Origin: Isoetes taiwanensis
Taxonomy: Eukaryota; Streptophyta; Lycopodiopsida; Isoetales; Isoetaceae
Length of the DNA: 64,000 nt
NCBI GenBank assembly: GCA_021234155.1
Contig: JAJEKV010000110.1
Span: 1,392,338-1,456,337 of the forward strand
Direction of reading: 5' to 3'
The notes under the pieces were generated by a model. That model saw only the letters and a program-made list of their open reading frames with translations. It did not search any database and had not been told where the DNA came from. Within the stretch, counting starts at the first letter, position 1, and each line of letters starts with the position of its first letter. Shown here piece after piece: positions 13,058 through 23,626 of the stretch. The translations under genes and the position numbers were made by a program.

Positions 13058-13145
13058 GATTAGCAGAGGAAATTAAGAATTGGGTTTGAATCGAAAAGAC
13101 CAAAAAATCAAGAAAGAAGGCGCTCATTGCTGACGTGTCCACCTC

Positions 13146-13825
13146 ATGGAGCATTTTGCGGAGTTCCTCATCAATGGCTTATGGCCAATAAAAGTCGGTA
13201 CTCCTTTTCATCATGCAAAAGCTCAATGTTATCACTGTCAGGAGTGGGGCCACACCACCACGAGGTGCCCACAACTCCCTCAAGTTCAAGTACAACTTCC
13301 AGACACTAACCAAACTACCTCGGTCCGCCTCACAGCTTATCAACTCTGGGTAGCCAATGGGAAACAAGGCCCCGCCTCCACGTTGAAAAAACCACCTCGA
13401 GCGCCTCAACAGCAGAGGGCCCGACAAACTCCTCCACCTGCTGTATTGGACCAACAAGCTCAAGAAGAGATCTATCAAGCTCTCAATCCTCCGGTACAAC
13501 AATCCAACTGGGTTGGTCTGGTCTCACGCTAGCACCTAGGTACCCGCCCTTTGATGCTCACACCTCACGACACACGCACCGCTTTTGCGATAATCACGCC
13601 CCTCATGAGGAACGTAAAATGGTGCATTTTGCTCCTGGACTAGACAACTTCATGCCTCATGTTATGCCCAAAGTCCGTCAAAGTATTCTAAAGCTCATGC
13701 AAGCTGTTGAAGGATGCACGCTGGCCAATGTTCACGCTACCACACGCCAACAAATACGAGGCACCCTTACGTCTACGCTTGGCTTTATCAAAGGGCGCAT
13801 TGGGTCCGACACGCTGCAAGAATAA
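13146..13825 (+). pseudogene. Retroelement gag/ORF1-like fragment with CCHC zinc knuckle
   Basis: Frame 13146-13532 contains CYHCQEWGHTTTRC, a perfect Cys-x2-Cys-x4-His-x4-Cys knuckle near residues 28-41, followed by a Pro/Gln-rich tail. Such knuckles bind RNA in gag and LINE ORF1 proteins. A second frame at 13619-13825 may be a continuation after a frame change. It lies directly upstream of the LINE-1 copy B 5' region, and whether it belongs to that element is unclear. Confidence 0.55.
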
Positions 13826-14045
13826 TTCGGTTGTATGCACCTCACAACATTATGTATGCCTTGATCTGGTGTCAGATTTCAGCGTGCTTAGGCTCGTTGG
13901 AAAGCTTGTTCCGAGCTCTTTCCGGTGGTGTATAGCATCTGCTGTTTTGCATGTGGTTTGTTGCCGCAAACAGCTGGTTTCTGGACTGGTTCGGATGTCA
14001 TGGCTCTGCCGCATGTGCTGATGGGGATCGATTGAGCCTCATGGC

Positions 14046-15119
14046 TTGGGGCTGAAGCCAAGGGAGATGGCGAGGAGGAAGAATCCTCCAGTAAAGGGGA
14101 AGGGCGCGGGTCTCGGCATGCATGAAGAGGTGGGGGCTGAAGGAAGTGGCATGCAATTGGTGGCAGAGATGAGGGAGCTCTTGGAATCCCCCTCGGTTGA
14201 GAGGTATGTGGATTGCTCTTCCTCTCAATATAATTCTGAGACCCCAGTAGATTGTGTTTTGGAGACTCCGGTCTTGATCCCATCAAGCATGCCCCCTTTG
14301 AAAACTGGATCTGTGATGCTCTCTTCCCCTGTGCTTGGGAAGGGATCACTTGCTGGTGATGCGCCCTCTTCTAGGGTGCATGTAGCTGATGTACCTCCTG
14401 GGGTGCCCCTGGATACCTCTCAGGATGCCAGGGCGGCAGCCCCAACTCCTGTGCGCCCGGCCTGGCGGAGCAATGACGCTGTTGCTCGCATCACTCGGCC
14501 GGGGTTTTCAGATTGCATCAAGCGCAAGGCTCCGGAGTGTAGGACTGCACGTGTTCAAGAGGCTCTGAAATTTGTGGAGGATCATCACTCTGTTGACCTG
14601 CAGGCAGCTCTTCCAGAGATTCCATGGATAGATATTGATCATACCAGACATGTTCAGACCATTGAGAATCTAGTTTCATTTGTGGTATTGGGCTACTTCA
14701 CGGGTTACATATTGGACACGAGGAGGTTTAGCTCTTGGCTTGCTAGACATCTGAGGCGGATTGGTTTGCCCAGGTATCAGTCTCTGAAATTCCTACCAAA
14801 TAATTTCTTCATAATCATGTTTGAGGCTGAGTCTTCTGTGCAACAATTGGTTAGTCGAGGGGTGGATACTTTGGGTGAATCTTATGTGTTGTATCAGTAT
14901 TATACTCCGGCAATGTCCACCAGTTCTTTGACAGCGGTTAAAATCCCATGTTGGTTCCAGATTCAGGATCTTCCTCTTGATCTGATGGTGCCTGATTTCT
15001 TGGTTTCTATGGCCAATGGCCTGGGTGTATATTTGGCTCATTCTATTGTGCAGGTCCCCAAGATCTGTGTTGCTCTGCCTGCTTTGCAGCCTGTGCCCAC
15101 TTCTCTTCCAAAGGCATAG
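14046..15119 (+). CDS. LINE-1 ORF1 (DUF4283-like), open for 357 codons
   Basis: An uninterrupted frame. A likelier start is the internal ATG at 14067, which gives the basic N-terminus MARRKNPPVKGKGAG. The first third is low-complexity Ser/Pro/Val. From about residue 200 the protein matches the DUF4283 pattern of plant LINE ORF1: a block ending LPRYQSLKFLPNNFFIIMF, then VKIPCWFQIQDLPLDLM and MANGLGVYLAHSI. It stops at 15119 just before where a zinc knuckle is expected; the DNA at about 15180-15235 still resembles one (Cys..Cys..His) but is scrambled by indels, so the stop looks secondary. Family role: RNA binding and chaperone in the retrotransposition complex. It is striking that this half is intact while everything downstream is frameshifted. 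Confidence 0.72.
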   Translation: MGLKPREMARRKNPPVKGKGAGLGMHEEVGAEGSGMQLVAEMRELLESPSVERYVDCSSSQYNSETPVDCVLETPVLIPSSMPPLKTGSVMLSSPVLGKGSLAGDAPSSRVHVADVPPGVPLDTSQDARAAAPTPVRPAWRSNDAVARITRPGFSDCIKRKAPECRTARVQEALKFVEDHHSVDLQAALPEIPWIDIDHTRHVQTIENLVSFVVLGYFTGYILDTRRFSSWLARHLRRIGLPRYQSLKFLPNNFFIIMFEAESSVQQLVSRGVDTLGESYVLYQYYTPAMSTSSLTAVKIPCWFQIQDLPLDLMVPDFLVSMANGLGVYLAHSIVQVPKICVALPALQPVPTSLPKA

Positions 15120-15749
15120 TGGTCCCCGCATTTTCTCTTCCGATTGAAGCTTTTGAATGGCTCTACGAGATCCGGGCGGATGTTTCCATCTATTGTGCTA
15201 CCAATGACCATGTTGATGATCCCGCCGGTGGTCGTGATGTGGTAGGGTTGCGGTGCTTATGCAGTGCCCGGATTCCTCCGCTCCCGAGGGCAATGCATGT
15301 AAGACTCCGTGGTGCGGTGGAGTGGAGTTGGACGAGGTGGTGTGGTTGGGAGAGATGGTGTGGGGCGAGGCCGGGGCGGATTTGTCACCGGGCCGCCCAT
15401 TGGATGGCGGGGCTAGGGGCGGGTGGCTTAGGGAGGGCCAGATGATTTGGTTGTGGCTAGGTCTCGAGGACGTGGGTTGTGGGAGGGGCTGGTGATCCCC
15501 GTGGGGATGTCCCAGAAGCGTATGTGCCGAAAGCATGAGGTGGCTGGAGCAGCCCGGGTGGGAGGTAGAGACTAGTGTGGCCCATGACTCTATGGAGGTG
15601 TACTGGGGACTTCCAACACGTGTTGGAAGTGGAATCTCACGTGAGCTACCGTGGGTCACATTGCTTAATCCTCCCTCTAGATGATGACTCGTGGGAGTGG
15701 GCTGATGGCCCGGTGGGTAGGCATGTGGGGCTGGACACTTCTCTTCCCG

Positions 15750-18700
15750 GATGAATAGGTCGATCCTTAGTTGGAATGTGCGGGTGCGGTCCTCTAGTAG
15801 TAAGAGGGCCCGTGTTTCTTTGGCACTTCGGCGCTAAGGCCCCGATATTGTTTGCATTCAGAGCATAAGTGTCCACCGAGGGTGATATGTCTAGGCTCAT
15901 GGATATGGTTGGTAGGCGCTTTTGCCTCTATTGCTTCTTCTTCCGGGCGGACTAGTGGGGGTACTCTTATTGCTTGGAGGATGGATGTGCGTGTCCACGT
16001 GACTGCTGCAGAAAGCGTGTTTGGTCAAGGGGCAATAATTAAGTGGTTGGAGGGAGGGCAAGAGTGGGGATTGTTAATGTTTATGCCCCTAATCAGCCTT
16101 CTCACGGGGTGCTTTATGGGCCACATTCGAAATAAGTTTAAGTAGTCCTTGGTGGGTTGCGTGTCGCTTGGTTGTTGTTAGGGGACTTCAATATGGTAGA
16201 GCGAGTAGAGGATCGCCTCTGTTTGGAACCCAGGTTGTGCATGGGTTTGAGAGGGACCAAAGGGTCTCGCTTTGTTGCGGATTTGGCCTTGGTTGAGGTC
16301 CCCGGGACTTGTCTTTCACCTATTATAATAGGCAGATTGCGCGGGCCGGGCATATGCTAGGCATGACCGTGTTATGCTTCCCCATGCGACCGGATGGTGT
16401 GCCCTCTTTCCGCCGGAGTAACATTCTCATGACTTCCATTTCTGATCATTACCCTCGTGTTTTGTCGGTCGGGGCGCTTGCCTCTCGGCCCTCTAGAACG
16501 GTGTTTCCGCTTTGAACACCCGGCCGGCCGATGCGGATTTCGCCCGCCGCGAGTTGTGGCTTGATACCTTTTCATCTCCTCAAGGGTATGTCTGGTATGG
16601 TGACCGCCTTGGCCGTGGTGAAGCGTTTTGCCAAGGTCTTTGGTAGGCGTGTGCGGCAGAGCGGCGGGGAGTTGCATGGTCTCTATCGAGTTGGAGAGGA
16701 TTCGGGCGCAAACTTCCGATGGCATTAGGAAGAATTTAGTGTTGCAAACGTATTGTTGCTCTGGAGCAGGTTAAAGTCGCGGGAGGCACGCGTGAAGGCG
16801 CCCCCACCCTGGTTGAAGGTGGGGACACAAGTTCGCCGGTGTTCTTGAATCGACTAAGGCGTGGCGATATCAAAGATTTATGGCGTTCCTTGCTTTGCCC
16901 GATGGCCGGACTTTGGAGGATCCAGCTGATTTGCAGAGGTATGTGCATGCCCATTTCTTAGGGTTTTTCACACAGTACTCTTCCCTATGAGCGAGAGAGA
17001 TCACGGGGAGCTTGTTTTGGGGGTTTGTTAAACCATCTATTCTCACTCACCGGTATTGAGAGCTTGGAGCGGGAGCTCTCGAGAGAGGATTTAGCGGCGG
17101 CATGTATGTGCATGGCCAAGGATAAATGTCCAGGGCTGGATGGCATCCCTGTGGAGTTCTTTTCTTGTTTATTGGGAGTGGGCTGGTGAGTCGATTGTAC
17201 CCGGTGTACCTTGAGTTCTTGCAGGTCTTCTCAAATGGATAGGATCTTGAATACCGCATGCATTTCCTTGATTCCTAAGGTTAAGTAGCCTTCTACTATT
17301 AATGATTGGAGGCCTATCTCCTTGTTGTCCCTCGGTGTATAAGATTATTGCGAAAAGCCCCGCAGAGAAGTTGAAGCCGTGTTGACTTCTTCCATTAGTA
17401 AGGTGCGATCTGGTTTCTCCCTCGAGGAACATTTTGACTAATGTTGCCGCAGCTTATGAGGGCCTTTATTGGGCGGAAGAACAGGTCAAGGCATTGCCTA
17501 TCTTAAGCTTGACTTTGCCAAAGCTTACGATAGTGTCCGTTAGGAGTTCTTATGCGCCATGATGTTAGCGTTGGGTTGTGGTCCACGCTTTACGAGCGAT
17601 CATGAAGCCGCATAGGTCAGCACGGGCTACGGTGGTGTAGGGTGAACCCTCCCCCTTTTTCTCCTTAGGCGAGGGTGCGTCGGGGGTGCCCTTTGGCGCC
17701 GTTTTGTTCTGATTGTGGCGGAGGCACTTGTCTCGATTGTTTTTGGCTGCTACTGATGGAGGAGGGAGGGTGGATGGGCTTGGATGCGGGATGGTAGCCA
17801 GCCAGATTATTAACCGGTTTACCCGATGACACGCTTCATCTTCTTGGTGGCGTAAGAGAGGAATTTTATGGAATGTGAAGGGTTTGTTGGATACTTTCTC
17901 CTTGGCCTCGGGCATTCTTGAATTGGGGTAAGTGCTCCGCATTATGGGCCCGATTGACTCTGCCTCCCCTTGTTTGGCTCTATTCCCTTGGAAGGTGCTT
18001 CCGGATAATGTGTGTACTAAGGGGTTGGGTATTCCCTTTGGAGGGATGTTTCCATGGGGAGGGTGTGGGATGAGATTTTGCGGGGCTGCAAAAACACCTC
18101 AATTGGTGGAAGGGTAGCAAGTTGTCCATGGCGGTGGGATCACTATTGCCAAGTCAAGATTTTTTGTAGCACTCATGTGTATCTGACATCTGCGATGCTA
18201 GCTCACGAGGGTAAGATACAGGGCTTTGGATAAGATTGTTCGAAATTTTGTGTGGGGTGGGGATGATGAAGGGGCGGTTGTTAAAGTGGCTTGGTGGAAG
18301 TGTCTCCGCCCCCGAGAGGATGGGGGCTTGGCCATTCTGGATTTGGCGATGCATAGTAAGGTGTTGGTCTCCAAGTTTGTTTGGAGCATTCTGCAGGATG
18401 GAGCATCTTCTCCTGGTGCGGCGCTGTTGTTGCAGTCTCTTCGCCATTGTGTGGCATTTGGAAAGCCGTCTGTGCATGTGGAGTTGCCCTGGGCACTGTT
18501 GTATGGTCTCCGGCCTTTCCCACATGCATCCCCTTTTCTCACAGGCATGGAATAAATTACTACTCCTATATTTTAGTGTAGCCAAAATAGGTTTAGCTAA
18601 ACTACCTTCAAATTGAGGCTAGAAGTTTCTAACACTTGGCTAAACTAAATGGTTTTTCTCCATCACAATTTCTTGCTTTTGGCTAAACTTTCACAAAATG

Positions 18701-20190
18701 GAAAGGCAAATATTAGCCATCACGCTATAGTAATTTAAAAAAATCCAAACATTTTGGCAAAGATATTGAATTTATTGTAAATACATAAATCAAGACAATG
18801 TTCAAAAACCTAAAAAAAAGGGACTACATTGTTCCTTTTCCTCTAATGCTTCAACTCTGTACTTGGAACAAGAAAGAAAGTGGGAAGAAAAAGAAAAATA
18901 GAAACTCTATTTAAAATTTCTTAAAGTTAGTACATACATTGGTGTTGAATTTTGGGCTAATCTATCCATTTTTCCAAGCCCACTCTATCTTAGGTTTAGC
19001 TAATCGATGTCCTGATGGATATATCTGGAGATAAAGGTTTGGCTATTCAATCTAAAAACTCACTTGGGCTGCAAAAAAATTGGGCTAAAATTTTCTTTTT
19101 TTAAGGCATTTTTTCCTTTTACTTTAGCCATTTTTCTTAGCAAAACTGCTACAAAATAGCCATTTGGCTAACCTTAGCCGTTATTTTATTCCATGCTCAC
19201 AGGAGTGTTGCGGGCTTGAGATCATGTGCGTGTGCTCTTCCAGATAGATTATGCCTCAGTTTATCACCACTCTTCTCCTTTCTTGTGGGTTCCTCTACCC
19301 CTGCCAAGACTTGCCCTTGGTCGCCCTTTGTGCATGCTTTCGAGCGCAGCCCGTTGGAGGCGAAGCTTTGTGCTCACCTTGGAGGATTGGTATTGGGGTG
19401 GTCAGCTAGCTTCGTGGGAGTTCTTTTGAGCTCGCTTTCGCCTGAGGGGCAGTGATCGGGCTATCTGGGAGCACGTGGCGGAGAGTATTCCGCTACACAT
19501 AGTCCCTCAGGATGATGTGTTGGTGCAGGTTTGGAAGGTTCATCCGGATGTTGTGTCTTCTTGCTTTGTGCGGTCTTCTTACTGGGTACTGGCTATTCAT
19601 GACACACTGCCCCCTTCAGGCAAGTGGTCTCTGCAGCTTCCGGGTTCTCGATGGCGCTCGGTTTGGATGTGGACATGGAGCTCACTTCCCCCACCGAAGG
19701 TTAGGGTGCTTCTGTGGCAGGTGGTGCACCGCTGTATCAGGGTGAATGCCCTTGTGAGTCGGTTTAGGCCGGGTGTGAGCCCTCTCTGCCCTTGTTGTGG
19801 CCTTCATCGTGAGACCGGGAGCATTAATGCGGTTTTATGCCCTCACTTGCGGTGGCCTCACTCGATTGGGTTAGGGCTCTGTTTGGTGAGATTGACTAGC
19901 CGCCAGCTTCTTTGCTTCATGTGTATCGGTGCTTGGCCGCTCTTGCGGCAGCAAACCCTTGCATCCGTCGCGTGGCTTGGTTGGTGTGGCTGATTTGGAA
20001 GCGGGCGGTTGTGGATCTTTCGGGGGATTCAAAGCTGACTGCGGCCTCTCGATTCCTCGACTTCGGTACAAGCTATTTCAAAGCTTTACGGTGTTCCCCG
20101 GAGTAGTAGAGCGGAAGTTTGCCATTTGGCGGGACTTCTTGGGTGTTGTAGATGGTGATGGTCGGTTTGTACAGTAGTGGAGTTGCAGTT
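15750..20190 (+). pseudogene. LINE-1 ORF2 copy B, many frameshifts
   Basis: The endonuclease N-terminus RSILSWNVRVRSSSSKRA is at about 15755, LLLGDFNMVE at about 16172 and SDHYPRVLSV at about 16440. RT blocks match copy A (KCPGLDGIPVEFF near 17125, LDFAKAYDSV near 17510). After the 650-bp insertion the C-terminal part reads LPPPKVRVLLWQVVHR and CPCCGLHRETGS (about 19785-19820), a zf-RVT-type segment. The frame changes dozens of times. Within the RT, about 250 bases (18230-18480) are almost identical to copy A, between patches that differ heavily. Confidence 0.86.
18546..19195. mobile_element. Non-autonomous hAT-like insertion (650 bp) in LINE copy B
   Basis: The ends are inverted: it starts CATGGAATAAA and ends TTTATTCCATG (11 bp). 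It is bounded by 8-bp direct repeats CTCACAGG at 18538-18545 and 19196-19203. Copy A shows the empty site with a single target copy (ctccacagg, about 2470-2478). An 8-bp duplication is typical of hAT elements. Repeated subterminal motifs of the kind GGCTAA / AGCCAAA occur near both ends, also usual for hAT. There is no transposase frame, so it must be mobilised in trans. Confidence 0.85.
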
Positions 20191-20322
20191 TTTCTGTGAG
20201 TTTATTGTGGAGTGTCGAGGTATTGCTGTCTCTTTGGGGCAGTTCTCCTTCCTCCTCACTTGCTTTGTAACATTACCATTCTTTTAATATATTGATGACA
20301 TAGTTCTTCAAAAAAAAAAAAA

Positions 20323-21687
20323 CTAGCAAAAGGCACACCAGAAGGCTTTGGCAAGGTCAAATTGGTTAGGTTTTTAGACTTGGTAGGTACGAAGATAAAT
20401 GTCTATTTCTTGGTTGATCGAGTCGACAACGAAGACACACACAAGACATCCTGAAACAGAGATAGACAAGAATGGAAATAAGGATTAACATGGCAAGACA
20501 TGTTCAATATGGGAATCTTCTAGAGAATCTCAAGGGACAAAACAATAGTACTTAAAGTATTGATCTTAACCAAGGTTCAAGTACAAGTAACATGTAAAAA
20601 AAGAAAAGTTACTAACGCTAATAGACCTCAAAATTGATAAGGTAAATGAAGCTCCATAAACAAAGAAGAGCAGGTAAAGGTCTATGTTTTCTAGTAGATT
20701 GTTTGCATGTGCGGTTGTAGGAATTATCATGATGTGACAAGGCTTTTACTGTCTCGTTTGTGTAAAGTATATTTTTATTCAATTCTCGTTCAGGCAGGTG
20801 AGTAGCGGGGTCTTTTTATGTTAAGACTGCATCATTTCTATAGTTTAAATTTGACTTCCAAGATGCAAAATGGGCTATGCACAAAGGAGGGCAGTTAAAA
20901 GCCTAAGTTTTCTACGCCTCAAAACTTGTGTACTTGAATTGGTTGTTTGCATGTATTGAGTTGCAACGGAGGAAGCTATTACGCATGCTAGGTGAGTGGG
21001 AAGGTTCTTCAAGTTAAAATTATGAAATTTATATTCTGTGGGTGTAGACAGTGCTACATTACTGTTGGTGAAGCCATCATTTCATTGCCTCTAGTTGCTT
21101 GAATTGTATCATTTCTCATTACCATGGAGTTGTTGCAAAATGGGGCAAGTGACTGGCAAGATTGGTGTCACTTTAGGATCAAGAATGGTATTCATGTTGT
21201 TATATAATCTGCTATTTTAGGACTTCCTGGCAAACACGGGAAGATTATTCATGACCAGAGATATGCAATCAGACCAGCATATATTATAATTAAATAACTA
21301 TCAAATCAAACTTGATTAATAGCGCCTACAAGCATATTTAAGCAGATGCTAGAAACTGCCATAATCGAGCAGAGCCTAAAACCATGTTCAAGGATTAAAC
21401 TATCAAAATCTGATTTTGCTATATTTTATCACCTGCCAGAGCCTTTGGAAACAAACCTGACAGTAAACATTCAAACTTTTTAAAACTCAGGACTGCATAA
21501 GCAAACCTGAATGAAGTTTCGCCCCACATATCAGCACCTTTTTATGAATCTAACACAGCCGAACATAAGCATCACAAGGTCATTTTTGCATCAATCATCA
21601 ATGCCTGTAGCCGAACACAATGGATGTTTGAGCTTTTGATCTGCAATAGGCTTGCAGGAAAGGTTCAAGGCCAGATCTGCCCTAAGC
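20323..21687. repeat. Duplicated non-LINE flank, copy B
   Basis: Partner of 3603-4966, collinear and almost identical. It marks the 3' boundary of the segmental duplication at about 21687. No gene is evident in it. Confidence 0.9.
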
Positions 21688-22447
21688 TGCTACATCCGGG
21701 TCCAATGAGCATCTGCTTGTCCACTTTGTGTTGGCCGCATCCACAGATGGACGGCCTTAAACTGGCCAGAAAATTGCCCTTTCACATGTGCAGACCTGCA
21801 GGATTTTCAAACGGCATTTTTGGGCAACGATTTACCCGTCCCTGTAAACCTGATTCTATGCTACAGGTTTTGGCACAGAGGGCATCAATTTACCCTGCAG
21901 AGCAAAGGAGATTTTTGGGCAACGATTTACCCATACCTCTAAACCCGATTCATGCCGCTCAGATGCATGCGTCCACGCCAGAATGGAAAGGAGAGGCCGT
22001 CGTCAAAAGCAAGGATAGATGGTTTTGTTACCTGAAGAAAAGTTTTGAATCCATGAACAACAAAATGAAATCAATAGAATAACCTCGACGCAAGGTATTC
22101 CCTGACTCTTCCCATCTCCGTGCCCATTTTTGACCGAATTTCTAATTTCCCTGGCCTTAGATTTGTAGAAGCAGAGATCTGAAGGTGGAAAATAAGGCAC
22201 ATCAGATAATGAGATGGAAATTACACGTGGATAGGCTAGAATTTGAGGAAAGGCTGTAGGCCCGGTAGGGCTGGTGTGCTAAAAAAAAAAAAAACATTAC
22301 GTATGTCTCAGCGATTTAGTTGGTTTCGCGTACGCAAAAAATTTTCGGCGCCCTTTTTTTGCCGTATTTTTTATGTATTATACTTTAAAATTGTGCAATA
22401 TCATACGAATCATATGTATTGACTATATAACGTATGCAGTATTGAAC
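21688..22447. repeat. Non-coding stretch with a 95-bp-spaced direct repeat
   Basis: The segment beginning atttttgggcaacgattta at 21816 recurs at 21911 and stays similar for about 45 bases. An A-rich run lies near 22280. The 152-codon frame here has no family features and looks like chance. Confidence 0.5.
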
Positions 22448-22802
22448 TTATCCCTGATTGCAAGGTACCTGTTTGCTTAATAATTTTGAGTTGACATCAT
22501 GATACGGAGCATATTCTTCTTTAAATAATTTGCAAAATTTTGTCCAAGGGTTGATTTTCACAACTCTTCCCATAAGCAGAAGCAGCATCTCCCCTGAGTA
22601 GCAATGTAGCGTGCAACACCCTTGTTGCATCTCCCTTCTTGATGGCATGAAAGTATGTCTCTAGCCAATTAAGCCATTGAATGGCTTGTTCTGCATTTTC
22701 AGAGCCAATGAATTCAAAATAATCCCTTTTTTCCAATCTGCTAAAATTGTCTATAAAAGTAGCAAAATAAAATTTGCCTCCAAGACTTTGCATTTTCAAC
22801 AC
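22448..22802 (-). pseudogene. LTR-retrotransposon gag fragment
   Basis: The - strand reads FEFIGSENAEQAIQWLNWLE, then YFHAIKKGDATRVLHATLLL and GDAAS, the pattern of the Retrotrans_gag domain (F-x-G...W...YF...A..LL.G.A). After a frame change it continues as WTKFCKLFKEEYAPYHDVN, the next conserved block. No LTRs, protease or polymerase are nearby, so it is a truncated gypsy-like relic. Confidence 0.68.
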
Positions 22803-23226
22803 ACATTAGAAATGCACCAGAACCGCATTCTCGCCCTCAAGGATTCTAGACTCCCCCATAGTGCAGAAGAACCCTTGGTTCTTCAAGGATGCTCTAAAAT
22901 GATCAAAGGAATGTCGCAGATAGGTTGCAGTAGAGTTCTTCCCTAAAGTGACCTCTAGTGTGATTTCACTCCTTGGTTCAAGAAATATCGGGGTTTAATA
23001 GCATATGTGAGAGAAATTTGAAACTTACAGGGTAACATAGAAATTGCCAAGAAATTTTAAGTCGGGCTTTCTCTTCATTGTTCTTCGTAAAATTAGTAGG
23101 GAGAACATTTCGCCATATTTCAGCCCATATTAAAACAGGTAATCTCCTGCGGCTGGCTTCCCTCTCCTCCCGCGCTTCCTCTCTTTGTCTGATAACGGTT
23201 TTTTCAAGTTTTGTGGCTGCGATGAT

Positions 23227-23236
23227 GCCACGTGGC
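23227..23236. promoter_or_regulatory. G-box (ACGT-core palindrome) upstream of CURT1
   Basis: The sequence gccacgtggc is a perfect 10-bp palindrome holding the CACGTG core, about 390 bases 5' of the CURT1 start codon. G-boxes are bound by bZIP and bHLH (PIF/HY5-type) factors at many photosynthesis genes. The link to CURT1 is inferred from position only. Confidence 0.45.
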
Positions 23237-23267
23237 AACGAAAAGTTCTCCCCCCTAATTTTATGTT

Positions 23268-23354
23268 GGATAATCCGCGCATGCAGGCCCTTACGCAGGG
23301 CTCGGGCTCGCCACGCCCTTACCCTGCGTAAGGGCCTGCATGCGCCGATTATCC
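23268..23354. repeat. Near-perfect inverted repeat (33-bp arms, 21-bp loop) in CURT1 5' region
   Basis: Arms 23268-23300 and 23322-23354 pair with one mismatch; the inner 24 bp (23277-23300 with 23322-23345) pair perfectly and include gcatgcaggcccttacg. The loop is GC-rich and contains partial repeats of the arm. It lies about 270-360 bases before the CURT1 start codon and could be a small foldback element or a structured leader. Confidence 0.8.
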
Positions 23355-23626
23355 CTAACTAAATTAGCTAATTAGATATCTAGATTAGCTGATAAGTTGA
23401 GCAAGGAATTTTAAGTAGGGGTTTCTCTTCATTGTCACATGTCCAGTTGAATGCTGCCTAGTGGCGTGACATTAAAATACTATCTATCTATCTCTAAAGT
23501 AGCTGATTGGAATTCTCGATTAGCTGGTAAGTTTAAAACTCGTAACTTAGTTCCTACACCATTTGGTGAATAAATTTTGGAGTACAAAAGTCTTCCTACG
23601 TGCCTGTGAGCGCCGTAGCTCTGGTG

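Larger units (their letters stand above)
13830..20322 (+). mobile_element. LINE-1 family, copy B (near full length)
   Basis: Begins with an untranslated-looking leader (start approximate), then ORF1 (14046-15119), endonuclease (about 15750-16730), reverse transcriptase (about 16860-18537) and the zinc segment (about 19640-19900), ending in an A tail at 20310-20322. The segment from 16079 on is homologous to copy A at 1-3602. A 650-bp hAT-like element splits it at 18546-19195. Its flank after the tail is the duplicated segment shared with copy A. Confidence 0.88.

Noticed and set aside
1-20322. The two LINE-1 copies as independent insertions
   Set aside because: Both share the same non-LINE flank after the A tail for 1.36 kb, which only duplication explains.
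21624-22082. 152-codon open frame as a gene
   Set aside because: No domain, odd composition, overlaps the duplication boundary and includes a non-coding direct repeat.
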